A program made the translations under genes and the position numbers. The notes under the pieces are model-generated. The model saw only the letters and a program-made list of their open reading frames with translations. It searched no databases and had not been told where the DNA came from. 64,000 bases of DNA, from the NCBI RefSeq assembly GCF_002871005.1, contig NZ_PHSN01000005.1:310001-374000 (forward strand). Direction: 5' to 3'. Below, piece by piece: positions 56,956 through 64,000 of the stretch (position 1 is its first letter; every line of letters starts with the position of its first letter). Origin of the DNA: Acidimangrovimonas sediminis. Lineage in GTDB: Bacteria; Pseudomonadota; Alphaproteobacteria; Rhodobacterales; Rhodobacteraceae.

Positions 56956-57390
56956 ATGCAAGTCCAGCACATGCTTCAGAACAAGGGCAACGCGCCGGTC
57001 GAGACGGTGCCCCCCGATTGCACGGTGGCCAGGGCCGCCGAGATCCTCTCGGCGCGGCGGATCGGGGCGCTTGTGGTCTCGACCGACGGCAAGCACGTGC
57101 TGGGCATCCTGTCCGAGCGCGACGTCGTGCGCGAGTTGGGGCGCCGTGGTCCTGCGTGCCTGTCGGACCGGGTCGACCAGCTCATGACCGCCAAGATCAT
57201 CAGCTGCTCGCGCGATCAGACGGCGCGGGCGGTGCTCGAGGTGATGACTGAAAAGCGGTTCCGCCACATGCCGGTGATGGAGGGCGACGAGATGATCGGC
57301 CTCGTGTCGATCGGCGACGCCGTCAAGGCGCGGCTGGAGGAGCTGGCGATGGAGAACGAGGCGCTTGAAGGCATGATCAAGGGCTTCTGA
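56956..57390 (+). CDS. CBS-domain pair protein
   Basis: The 144-residue protein consists of two CBS domains: residues 8-60 (VPPDCTVARAAEILSARRIG, SERDVVREL) and 75-130 (MTAKIISCSRDQTARAVLEVM, GLVSIGDAVKAR). Such stand-alone pairs bind AMP, ATP or NAD and may act as energy sensors or bind partner enzymes. GGAGAAGG precedes the ATG at 56956. It probably shares an intergenic promoter region with the divergent secreted-protein gene. Confidence 0.9.
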   Translation: MQVQHMLQNKGNAPVETVPPDCTVARAAEILSARRIGALVVSTDGKHVLGILSERDVVRELGRRGPACLSDRVDQLMTAKIISCSRDQTARAVLEVMTEKRFRHMPVMEGDEMIGLVSIGDAVKARLEELAMENEALEGMIKGF

Positions 57391-57584
57391 GGCCGGGTGC
57401 CCGGTTACGGCCCGGTTGCGGCCGCTCCCCCCGTTCTGATCGACGCAGGTCCGCGGGCCGCGACGCTGCGGTGCGCGGTCTTCGTGCCGCGCCGCAGCGT
57501 AAATCGCGTGTTCGGGGCGATCTGCCCTTGCAAAGCCGGGGGCAATATTGTTGCGTGCGGCGTGTGAGCAAGGGGAGGCACACC

Positions 57585-58082
57585 ATGCGTATCGGCCTGT
57601 ATCCGGGGACTTTCGACCCGATCCACATGGGGCATCTGGATATCATCAAGCGGGCGGCGAAGCTGGTCGACCGGCTGGTGATCGGGGTGGCGATCAACCG
57701 CGACAAGGGGCCGATGTTCACGCTCGAGGAGCGGGTCGCGATGGTCGAGGCCGAATGCGCCTCTCTCGGCGCCGTGGATTGCGAATTCGTGGTCCATCCC
57801 TTCGAGAATCTGCTGATCGACTGCGCCCGTGACGTCGGCGCTGCGGTCATCGTGCGCGGGCTGCGGGCGGTCGCCGATTTCGAATACGAATTCCAGATGG
57901 TGGGGATGAACCGCGCGCTCGACGATCGGGTCGAGACGGTCTTCCTCATGGCCGATGCGCGCAGCCAGGCGATCGCGTCGAAGCTGGTGAAGGAAATCGC
58001 GCGGCTGCGCGGCGACGTCTCGAAATTCGTTCCCGCCCGGGTCAACGACGCGCTGTGCGAAAAGCTGCACCCCGGCGGATAA
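57585..58082 (+). CDS. coaD: Pantetheine-phosphate adenylyltransferase
   Basis: The 165-residue enzyme adenylates 4'-phosphopantetheine in coenzyme A synthesis. YPGTFDPIHMGH contains the T/HxGH nucleotidyltransferase motif; VRGLRAVADFEYEFQM (substrate loop) and the C-terminal SKLVKEIARL (equivalent of ISSTLVKE) complete the family set. AGGGGAGG precedes the ATG at 57585. It is convergent with gap; a strong hairpin separates them. Confidence 0.96.
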   Translation: MRIGLYPGTFDPIHMGHLDIIKRAAKLVDRLVIGVAINRDKGPMFTLEERVAMVEAECASLGAVDCEFVVHPFENLLIDCARDVGAAVIVRGLRAVADFEYEFQMVGMNRALDDRVETVFLMADARSQAIASKLVKEIARLRGDVSKFVPARVNDALCEKLHPGG

Positions 58083-58138
58083 GCGGGAGGCTGGCGCAGG
58101 GGGCGTTTCCACGCGCCCCGCAAGCCGCGAATGGAAAC

Positions 58139-58156
58139 GGGCGCCCGAGGGCGCCC
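58139..58156. terminator. Bidirectional hairpin terminator between coaD and gap
   Basis: GGGCGCC (58139-58145) and GGCGCCC (58150-58156) form a perfect stem with a 4-nt loop. Flanking GGAAAC and GTTTC bases can extend it and supply a T-rich side in both directions. It lies between two convergent genes. Confidence 0.75.
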
Positions 58157-58183
58157 GCTTGCGTTTCACGATCTGCGATCGGT

Positions 58184-59185
58184 TCAGATCAGCTTGCCCA
58201 TGGCCACGGCGGTATCGCTCATCCGGTTGGAGAAGCCCCACTCATTGTCGTACCAGGTCAGGATCCGCACCATGTTGCCTTCCATGACCTTGGTCTGGTC
58301 CATGTGGAAGGTCGAGGAATGCGGGTCGTGGTTGAAGTCGATCGAGACGTTCGGCTCGTCGGTATAGCCCAGGATCCCCTTCAGCGGGCCGTCGGCGGCG
58401 GCGCGGATCGCGCTGTTCACCTCGTCCACCGTGGTCGGGCGCGTGCTTTCGAACACCAGATCCACGACCGAGACGTTCGGCGTCGGCACCCGGATCGACA
58501 CGCCGTCGAGCTTGCCGTTGAGTTCCGGCAGCACGAGGCCCACGGCCTTGGCGGCCCCGGTCGAGGTCGGGATCATCGACATCGCCGCGGCGCGGGCGCG
58601 ATACAGGTCCTTATGCATCGTGTCCAGCGTCGGCTGGTCGCCGGTGTAGCTGTGGATCGTGGTCATGAAGCCCTTGGCGATGCCGATCGAGTCGTTCAGC
58701 ACCTTCGCCACCGGCGACAGGCAGTTCGTCGTGCAGGACGCGTTCGACACGACCAGGTCGTCCTTGGTCAGCGTCTCGTGGTTCACGCCGAAGACGATGG
58801 TCTTGTCGGCGCCGGCGCCGGGGGCCGAGATCAGGACGCGCTTCGAGCCGTTCTCGAGGTGCACCGCGGCCTTGTCGCGCGCGGTGAAGAGACCGGTGCA
58901 TTCCAGCGCGATGTCGACGTCGCCCCAGGGCAGTTCCTTCGGGTCGCGGATCGCGGTGACCTTGATCGGCCCGCGGCCGACGTCGATCGTGTCGCCGTCC
59001 ACCGTGACGGTACCCGGGAACTTGCCGTGCACGCTGTCGTAGCGGATGAGGTGGGCGTTGGTCTCGACCGGGCCGAGATCGTTGATCGCGATCACCTCGA
59101 TGTCGGTGCGACCCGATTCCACGATGGCCCGCAGCACGTTGCGGCCGATCCGCCCAAAGCCGTTGATGGCAACCTTAACTGTCAT
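58184..59185 (-). CDS. gap: Glyceraldehyde-3-phosphate dehydrogenase
   Basis: The 333-residue glycolytic enzyme has the NAD site [18 protein letters not shown], the catalytic Cys in [12 protein letters not shown] and the C-terminal [12 protein letters not shown]. Family length is normal. GGGAGGACAGGA precedes the ATG at 59185; the open frame further upstream is not used. A conserved small membrane ORF is encoded 168 bp upstream on the same strand. Confidence 0.97.
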   Translation of the reverse strand: MTVKVAINGFGRIGRNVLRAIVESGRTDIEVIAINDLGPVETNAHLIRYDSVHGKFPGTVTVDGDTIDVGRGPIKVTAIRDPKELPWGDVDIALECTGLFTARDKAAVHLENGSKRVLISAPGAGADKTIVFGVNHETLTKDDLVVSNASCTTNCLSPVAKVLNDSIGIAKGFMTTIHSYTGDQPTLDTMHKDLYRARAAAMSMIPTSTGAAKAVGLVLPELNGKLDGVSIRVPTPNVSVVDLVFESTRPTTVDEVNSAIRAAADGPLKGILGYTDEPNVSIDFNHDPHSSTFHMDQTKVMEGNMVRILTWYDNEWGFSNRMSDTAVAMGKLI

Positions 59186-59353
59186 TCCTGTCCTCCCTTC
59201 GGGGATAGCGGCGATGATGTCGCGCCCCGCCGGGTCGCGGGTCAGATCGCGGGATCCATGCGGGCGCACACCCGCCGTGACCCAGGTGGTTCGGACGGGC
59301 TCGTCCCGCACAGGCCAGATTTTCGCGCAAAGATCAACCGGGGGATCAGGCTG

Positions 59354-59497
59354 TTAGCGCCAGAACTCGAGATAATCGACAAGCTCGGTCAACTTCCTGG
59401 CAAGGAACAACGTGGCGTCGCCATGGTTGAAGAGAAAGTCTGCACCGAACATCAGAACCAGGAGAAGGCCGAGAATGAGGGCGAGGCGGTCAGTCAT
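59354..59497 (-). CDS. Conserved small membrane protein (47 aa) upstream of gap
   Basis: The ATG at 59497 and TAA at 59354 enclose 47 codons. The product has one membrane helix (LALILGLLLVLMFGADF, residues 5-21) and a charged amphipathic tail (residues 31-47, FLARKLTELVDYLEFWR). Residues 18-30 form a short linker with NHGD. I recall small proteins of this kind next to gap in Rhodobacterales, but cannot confirm it here. Function unknown. It is too short for usual gene-calling limits. Confidence 0.75.
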   Translation of the reverse strand: MTDRLALILGLLLVLMFGADFLFNHGDATLFLARKLTELVDYLEFWR

Positions 59498-59750
59498 GTC
59501 AGGTCCGATGGGCAGCTCGGCGCGCGGTGCGCGTCTTGAACGGGCGCTCCCGCCGGTCGGCGGGCGCGGGCCAGACTAGCCGCGCGGTGCGGCGAAAAGA
59601 AGCCATCGTCATGTCGCCGCGTGCGGATCACGCCGGGGTGTGGCACGACGGTGTCCGACCGCGGGCCGGGCGGCCCGATCCGGGACCCCGCCCGCCGCGG
59701 GGATAAGCCGGCAGGCAACGGCTATGGCAGGCGGGTGAAAAGGGCAGGGC

Positions 59751-60698
59751 ATGAGCGGACTTCTGGCACTTCTGGACGACGTGGCGGCGATCGCCAAGCT
59801 GACGGCGACATCGCTTGATGATGTCGCGGGGCAGGCGGCCAAGGCCGGATCCAAGGCGGCGGGCGCGGTGATCGACGACGCGGCAATGACGCCGCGCTTC
59901 GTCGACGGCATCCCGGCTGCGCGCGAATTGCCGATGGTGGCCAAGATCGCCGGCGGGTCGATATTCAACAAGCTGGTGATCCTGTTGCCGGTCGCCCTCA
60001 TCCTGTCGAGCTTCGCGCCCTGGGCGATCCAGCCGCTTCTGACGCTCGGTGGCCTGTACCTGGGGTACGAGGGGGCCGAGAAGGTGATGCACTGGATCCG
60101 CCCGGGACATGGCGAAGAGGCCGCCCCCCGCGCCCGCGACGCGGCAGAGCTGGAGGAACGCCGGGTCTCGGGGGCGATCAAGACCGATTTCATCCTCTCG
60201 GCCGAGATCATGACGATCATCCTGTCGGCGCTGACGATTTCCGAGATCTGGATGAAAGGCGCGGCGCTGGGGCTGGCCGGGGTCGGGATCACGCTGGTGG
60301 TCTACGGCGGCGTCGCGTTGATCGTGAAGGCCGACGATGTCGGGCTGCACCTGGCGCGGGTCGGGCGGCTGGGCATCACGCGGGCCGCGGGCCGCGCGCT
60401 GGTGCGGGGGATGCCGGGGTTCCTGACGCTTCTTGCGACGGTGGGGACGCTGGCGATGCTGTGGGTCGGCGGGTCGATCATCACCCACGGTCTGCACAGC
60501 TTTGGCCTGGACCAGCCGGGGCAGTCGATCGAGGCGCTGGCCGAAACGGCTGCCCATGCGGTGCCCGGGGCGGTTCAGGGCGCGGTCAAATGGCTGGTGA
60601 CGGCGCTCTGCGACGGCGTGTTCGGGTTGGCCGTGGGCTTCGTCGTGCTGGGCGTGGTGACGGGCGTGATGCGGCTTTTCGGCAAGGGCGGTCACTGA
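59751..60698 (+). CDS. DUF808 (YedI) family inner-membrane protein
   Basis: The 315-residue protein starts with MSGLLALLDDVAAIAKLTAT and includes SLDDVAGQAAKAGSKAAGAV, FVDGIPAARELPMVAKIAGG and TDFILSAEIMTIILSALTIS, the DUF808 signatures. About six to seven hydrophobic segments follow. The family has no assigned function. The ATG at 59751 follows AGGGC. It stands alone between gap and tkt. Confidence 0.9.
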   Translation: MSGLLALLDDVAAIAKLTATSLDDVAGQAAKAGSKAAGAVIDDAAMTPRFVDGIPAARELPMVAKIAGGSIFNKLVILLPVALILSSFAPWAIQPLLTLGGLYLGYEGAEKVMHWIRPGHGEEAAPRARDAAELEERRVSGAIKTDFILSAEIMTIILSALTISEIWMKGAALGLAGVGITLVVYGGVALIVKADDVGLHLARVGRLGITRAAGRALVRGMPGFLTLLATVGTLAMLWVGGSIITHGLHSFGLDQPGQSIEALAETAAHAVPGAVQGAVKWLVTALCDGVFGLAVGFVVLGVVTGVMRLFGKGGH

Positions 60699-60984
60699 GG
60701 GCGGCGCCCCACCCTTGGTGGGCGCTGGTGCCGTCGTCGAGGTCCTTGCTTCATCGTGCCACACCCCTCCGACGACTGAGCGTGCGGTGACGATGCAACG
60801 CGCCCTCTCATGAGGAGGGGCGGGCGCCGCCCGGACTGGTCGCCTGAGTGCCGCGGGTCTTGGTTGCAGGCTGGCATCGCGCGGGAGAGACGACTTTCAC
60901 GCAGCCCCCGATGGGGCGGTGTAGCCCACGCAGTGGCTTCCGGGCAGGGTGGGCGCGCTTGCTCGGCGAGCCGATCAAAAGAAA

Positions 60985-61011
60985 ACCGCCCGAGGCTTGC
61001 GCCCGGGCGGT
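60985..61011 (-). terminator. Intrinsic terminator of tkt
   Basis: ACCGCCCG (60985-60992) and CGGGCGGT (61004-61011) form a perfect 8-bp stem with an 11-nt loop. Read on the minus strand it is followed by TTTCTTTT. It lies 26 bp beyond the tkt stop. Confidence 0.85.
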
Positions 61012-61036
61012 TTCCATCAGTCACGTGATCCAGGCC

Positions 61037-63061
61037 TCAGAGGCCCAGCAGTTCCTTGACCTTGGCGACGGTCGCCTCGGCGGTGATGCCGAAGTGTTCG
61101 TACAGCTCGGGTGCCGGGGCCGAGGCGCCGAAGCCCTCCATCCCGATGAAGGCGGCCTTCTGCTCGCGCCCGCGTTCGCCGAGAAGCCAGCGGTCCCAGC
61201 CGATGCGTCCCGCGGCCTCGATCGCCACGCGCACGGGGCCCGCGGGCAGCACGCGCTTGCGGTAGGCCTCGTCCTGCTCGGCGAACAGCTCCATTGACGG
61301 CATCGACACCACGCGGGTGCCGATGCCGGCCTCTTCCAGCTTCGCCTTGGCGGCCATCGCGATCTCGACCTCGGAGCCGGTTGCCATCAGGATCGCCTGA
61401 CGCTTGCCGGTCGCCTCGGCCAGGACATAGGCGCCCTGGGCCGTGAGGTTCTTGGTCGTGTGCTTCTCGCGCTGAAGCGGCAGGTTCTGGCGGCTGAGCG
61501 CCATGACCGACGGCCGGGTCTTCTCGGTCAGCGCGATCTCCCAGGCCTCGGCGGTCTCGACCGTGTCGGCGGGGCGGAAGACCAGCGTGTTCGGCGTTGC
61601 GCGGCTGATCGCGAGGTGTTCCACCGGCTGGTGCGTCGGGCCGTCCTCGCCCAGGCCGATCGAGTCATGCGTCATGACATAGACCACCGGCACGCCCATC
61701 AGCGCCGACAGGCGCATCGCGCCGCGGGCATAGTCGGTGAAGCACATGAAGGTGCCGCCGTAGGGACGCACGCCGCCATGCAGCACGAGGCCGTTCATCG
61801 CCGCCGCCATGCCGTGCTCACGGATGCCGTAATGCACGTAGCGGCCCTTGCGGTCCTCGGGGCCGAAGATGCCCAGATCGGCCGTCAGCGTGTTGTTCGA
61901 GCCGGTCAGGTCGGCCGAGCCGCCGATCGTTTCGGGCATCGCCGGGTTCACGACCTCAAGCACCATCTCGGACGACTTGCGCGTCGCGACCTTGGGCTTG
62001 GCCTCGCTCACCTGCTTCTTCAGCGCGCGGATCGTGGCGGCCAGTTTCTTCGGCGCGTCCAGCGCGAAGACGCGGGCGAATTCCGCCTGACGGCTGTCCG
62101 ACAGCTCTGCCAGACGGCCTTCCCACGCGGTGCGCGCCTCGGCGCCCTGCGACCCGATCTTTTCCCAGGCGGACTTGATGTCGGCCGGGATCTCGAAGGC
62201 GGGGGCGGTCCAGCCGTAGATCTCGCGCACCTTGGCGATCTCGTCGGGGCCCAGAGGCGAGCCATGCGCGCCCTTGGTGTCCTGCTTGGCGGGGCTGCCG
62301 AAACCGATGTGGGTCTTGCAGTCGATCATCACCGGGCGGTCGGATTTCTTCGCCTCGGTCAGCGCGCGGTCGATGTCCTCGGGGTCGTGGCCGTCACAGG
62401 CCAGAACCTTCCAGCCCGCGGCTTCGAACCGGCCGTGCTGATCGGTGATGTCCGAGAGCGAGACCTTACCGTCGATCGAGATGCCGTTGTTGTCCCACAT
62501 CACGATCAGCTTCGACAGCTTCTGCATGCCGGCAAGGCCGATGGCCTCCTGACTGATGCCTTCCATCAGGCAGCCGTCGCCCGCGATGACGTAGGTGTGA
62601 TGGTCCTGCACCTTCTTGCCGAAGCGCGCGCGCAGCGATTCCTCGGCCATGGCGAAGCCGACCGAGGTGGCGATGCCTTGGCCCAGCGGGCCGGTCGTCG
62701 TCTCGATTCCCTTGGCGTGGCCGTATTCCGGGTGGCCCGCGGTCTTGGCGCCCCACTGGCGGAAATTCTTGATCTCGTCGATCGTCATCCCCTCATACCC
62801 GGTCAGGTAGAGCAGGCCGTAGAGCAGCATCGAGCCATGGCCCGCGGACAGGATGAACCGGTCGCGGTCGGCCCAATCCGGGGCGGATGCGTCGAATTTC
62901 AGGTGTTTTTCGAACAGCACGGTCGCGACGTCGGCCATGCCCATCGGCATGCCGGGGTGACCGGAATTGGCGGCTTGCACCGCATCCATCGCCAGCACGC
63001 GGAGAGCCGCGGCTTTCATCCAGTGGTCGGGGTGCGTCTTGCGCAGCGTCTCGATATCCAA
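61037..63061 (-). CDS. tkt: Transketolase
   Basis: The 674-residue thiamine-diphosphate enzyme serves the pentose phosphate and Calvin cycles. Signatures: [40 protein letters not shown] (cofactor motif), [18 protein letters not shown] and [13 protein letters not shown]. The TTG at 63061 has GGAGGA six bases upstream and yields the usual N-terminus ([21 protein letters not shown] after initiator Met); the longer open frame to 63202 has no ribosome site. A terminator follows the gene. It is divergent from the coiled-coil and zapA genes, as in related genomes. Confidence 0.96.
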   Translation of the reverse strand: MDIETLRKTHPDHWMKAAALRVLAMDAVQAANSGHPGMPMGMADVATVLFEKHLKFDASAPDWADRDRFILSAGHGSMLLYGLLYLTGYEGMTIDEIKNFRQWGAKTAGHPEYGHAKGIETTTGPLGQGIATSVGFAMAEESLRARFGKKVQDHHTYVIAGDGCLMEGISQEAIGLAGMQKLSKLIVMWDNNGISIDGKVSLSDITDQHGRFEAAGWKVLACDGHDPEDIDRALTEAKKSDRPVMIDCKTHIGFGSPAKQDTKGAHGSPLGPDEIAKVREIYGWTAPAFEIPADIKSAWEKIGSQGAEARTAWEGRLAELSDSRQAEFARVFALDAPKKLAATIRALKKQVSEAKPKVATRKSSEMVLEVVNPAMPETIGGSADLTGSNNTLTADLGIFGPEDRKGRYVHYGIREHGMAAAMNGLVLHGGVRPYGGTFMCFTDYARGAMRLSALMGVPVVYVMTHDSIGLGEDGPTHQPVEHLAISRATPNTLVFRPADTVETAEAWEIALTEKTRPSVMALSRQNLPLQREKHTTKNLTAQGAYVLAEATGKRQAILMATGSEVEIAMAAKAKLEEAGIGTRVVSMPSMELFAEQDEAYRKRVLPAGPVRVAIEAAGRIGWDRWLLGERGREQKAAFIGMEGFGASAPAPELYEHFGITAEATVAKVKELLGL

Positions 63062-63367
63062 GGGGCTCCTCCACAGCGTTTCGCGCAACTTTCGCGCCTG
63101 AAAGGGCGGTGATACCAGTCTTTCGGCACGATTCAAGCGCAGCCGGTGCCGCAGGGCGGGGTTTTCCGCGGGATCGGGGCGTCGGGGCGGGGCATTCCGC
63201 ATGCCTGCTCGGCGGTCTCTCGCGTCGCGGGCGGGGCAGGGCGAAGGTTGGGGGGCGCATTCGCCGGGCGCTTTGGTCTATCATCGGGCAAGCCCCGGAG
63301 AAGGCAGCGATTCGCCCCTTTCGGCCGGGCCCCGCGCGGCCCGGCCCAAGGCAAGGAGAGAGACGAG
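63062..63367. other. Intergenic promoter region between tkt and the zapA operon
   Basis: About 300 bp separate divergent tkt and coiled-coil genes. Both transcripts must start here. No clear -10/-35 pairs or protein-binding palindromes were found by eye. Open frames crossing it are upstream extensions of the two genes. Confidence 0.5.
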
Positions 63368-63940
63368 ATGAACGAGATCGCCGAGCTGGAGCGCCGCATC
63401 GCCGCCGCGCTGGACCGCATCGGCCGGGGCCTCGAGCAGGGATCCGCGGCTGCCGCGGCGCCCGCGCCCGGCACCGCCATTCCCAACCCCGAGGCCGAGG
63501 CGGAGCGCGCTGCCGTGCTGACGGCCAAGGATGACGAGATCGCCCGCCTGTCCGAGGAACTGGCCGCTGAGCGCGACACCAACGCCCAGCTTTCCGAACG
63601 CGTGCGCGCCGTGAAGGAGAAGCAGGAGACCGGGGTCAACACGCTGGAGCGCAAGCTGGCCGAAATGACGCGCCAGCTCGACACCCAGGGGCTGGAACTC
63701 CAGCGCATGAAGAAGACCAACATCCAGCTGCGCGAGACGATCCGTACCCTGCGCGAGGCGATGCAGGACGGGTTGACCGAACCGCACCTGGTGAACAAGT
63801 CGATGCTGGCCGAGCTCGAGGCGCTGCGCGCCAGCCGCGCGGCCGAGATCGCCGAGATGGACGAGATCCTTGCCGGGATCGAACCGCTGCTTGGCCGGAT
63901 CCCGGCCAGGGCCGCAAGCATGGAGACGCCCGATGCCTGA
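63368..63940 (+). CDS. Coiled-coil protein encoded before zapA
   Basis: The 190-residue protein is almost entirely helical: MNEIAELERRIAAALDRIGR, an Ala/Pro linker (residues 26-40), then long heptad-rich helices (DDEIARLSEELAAERDTNAQ..RVRAVKEKQE) to about 120, and a final helical part (NKSMLAELEALRASRA). It has no signal peptide. Its stop overlaps the zapA start by six bases, so the two are co-translated. A role in division or with ZapA is suggested by position only. GGAGAGAG precedes the ATG at 63368. Confidence 0.82.
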   Translation: MNEIAELERRIAAALDRIGRGLEQGSAAAAAPAPGTAIPNPEAEAERAAVLTAKDDEIARLSEELAAERDTNAQLSERVRAVKEKQETGVNTLERKLAEMTRQLDTQGLELQRMKKTNIQLRETIRTLREAMQDGLTEPHLVNKSMLAELEALRASRAAEIAEMDEILAGIEPLLGRIPARAASMETPDA

Positions 63941-64000
63941 TATCGAGATCATGATCGGCGGCCGTGGCTTCATGGTCGGCTGCCAGGAAGGGGAGGAGCA
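63933..64000 (+). CDS. zapA: Cell division protein ZapA (5' part)
   Basis: The ATG at 63933 opens MPDIEIMIGGRGFMVGCQEG, the N-terminal strand pair of ZapA proteins, in which I-x-I-x-G-R-x-F/Y-x-V/I-x-C is typical. The rest lies beyond the window. ZapA stabilises FtsZ bundles at midcell. The assignment rests on some 22 residues and the position near the coiled-coil gene and tkt. Confidence 0.75.
   Translation, partial: MPDIEIMIGGRGFMVGCQEGEE

Overview
The window is high-GC DNA from an alphaproteobacterium, almost certainly of the order Rhodobacterales. The reasons are the codon use, the gene order zapA / coiled-coil gene / tkt / gap with a tiny conserved membrane ORF, the valine-degradation genes, the DusA and Bcr/CflA proteins, and the GC-rich interspersed hairpin repeats typical of that order. 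No rRNA, tRNA or CRISPR array was seen.

Left part, about 1-44.3 kb, is largely accessory. From the left edge: a molybdopterin oxidoreductase fused to a flavin/ferredoxin reductase (partial) with a divergent FCD-type GntR regulator; an operon of a RaxST-like sulfotransferase and a 1.6-k-residue glycine-rich autotransporter; an amide module (MarR regulator, AmiC-like sensor, Tat-exported binding protein, two permeases, two ATPases, amidase, small monooxygenase-like protein); a P2-type cation ATPase with a CaCA antiporter; a second sulfotransferase; a SAM methyltransferase; and a decaying patch with an Old Yellow Enzyme remnant, an intact VOC protein and a doubly broken LysR gene. RidA and a class I DAHP synthase follow. 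The DAHP synthase is preceded by what looks like a complete transcription attenuator whose leader peptide carries Phe-Tyr-Trp-Phe. Next come two divergent units for arginine fermentation and polyamine formation: ornithine/arginine decarboxylase plus an APC antiporter leftwards, and a second decarboxylase with arcA-arcB-arcC rightwards. Each has an FNR-like box at a similar distance from its first start codon. The accessory part ends in a frameshifted Zn/Cd-type ATPase, a truncated merR and a truncated tyrosine integrase immediately upstream of dusA, a known integration hotspot.

Right part, 44.3-64 kb, looks like chromosomal backbone: dusA, Bcr/CflA efflux, a TSUP exporter, two RcnB-like periplasmic proteins, the valine catabolic genes (acyl-CoA dehydrogenase, 3-hydroxyisobutyryl-CoA hydrolase, mmsB, and separately mmsA with a divergent LysR), coaD, gap, tkt, a coiled-coil protein and the start of zapA.

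How the genes work together: the amide operon should import an amide and hydrolyse it to acid plus ammonium. The arc and decarboxylase genes would take arginine to citrulline, ornithine, ATP and putrescine under low oxygen. The mms genes take isobutyryl-CoA to propionyl-CoA. The strongest regulatory signal is the aromatic attenuator. The most speculative but interesting system is the sulfotransferase-autotransporter pair.
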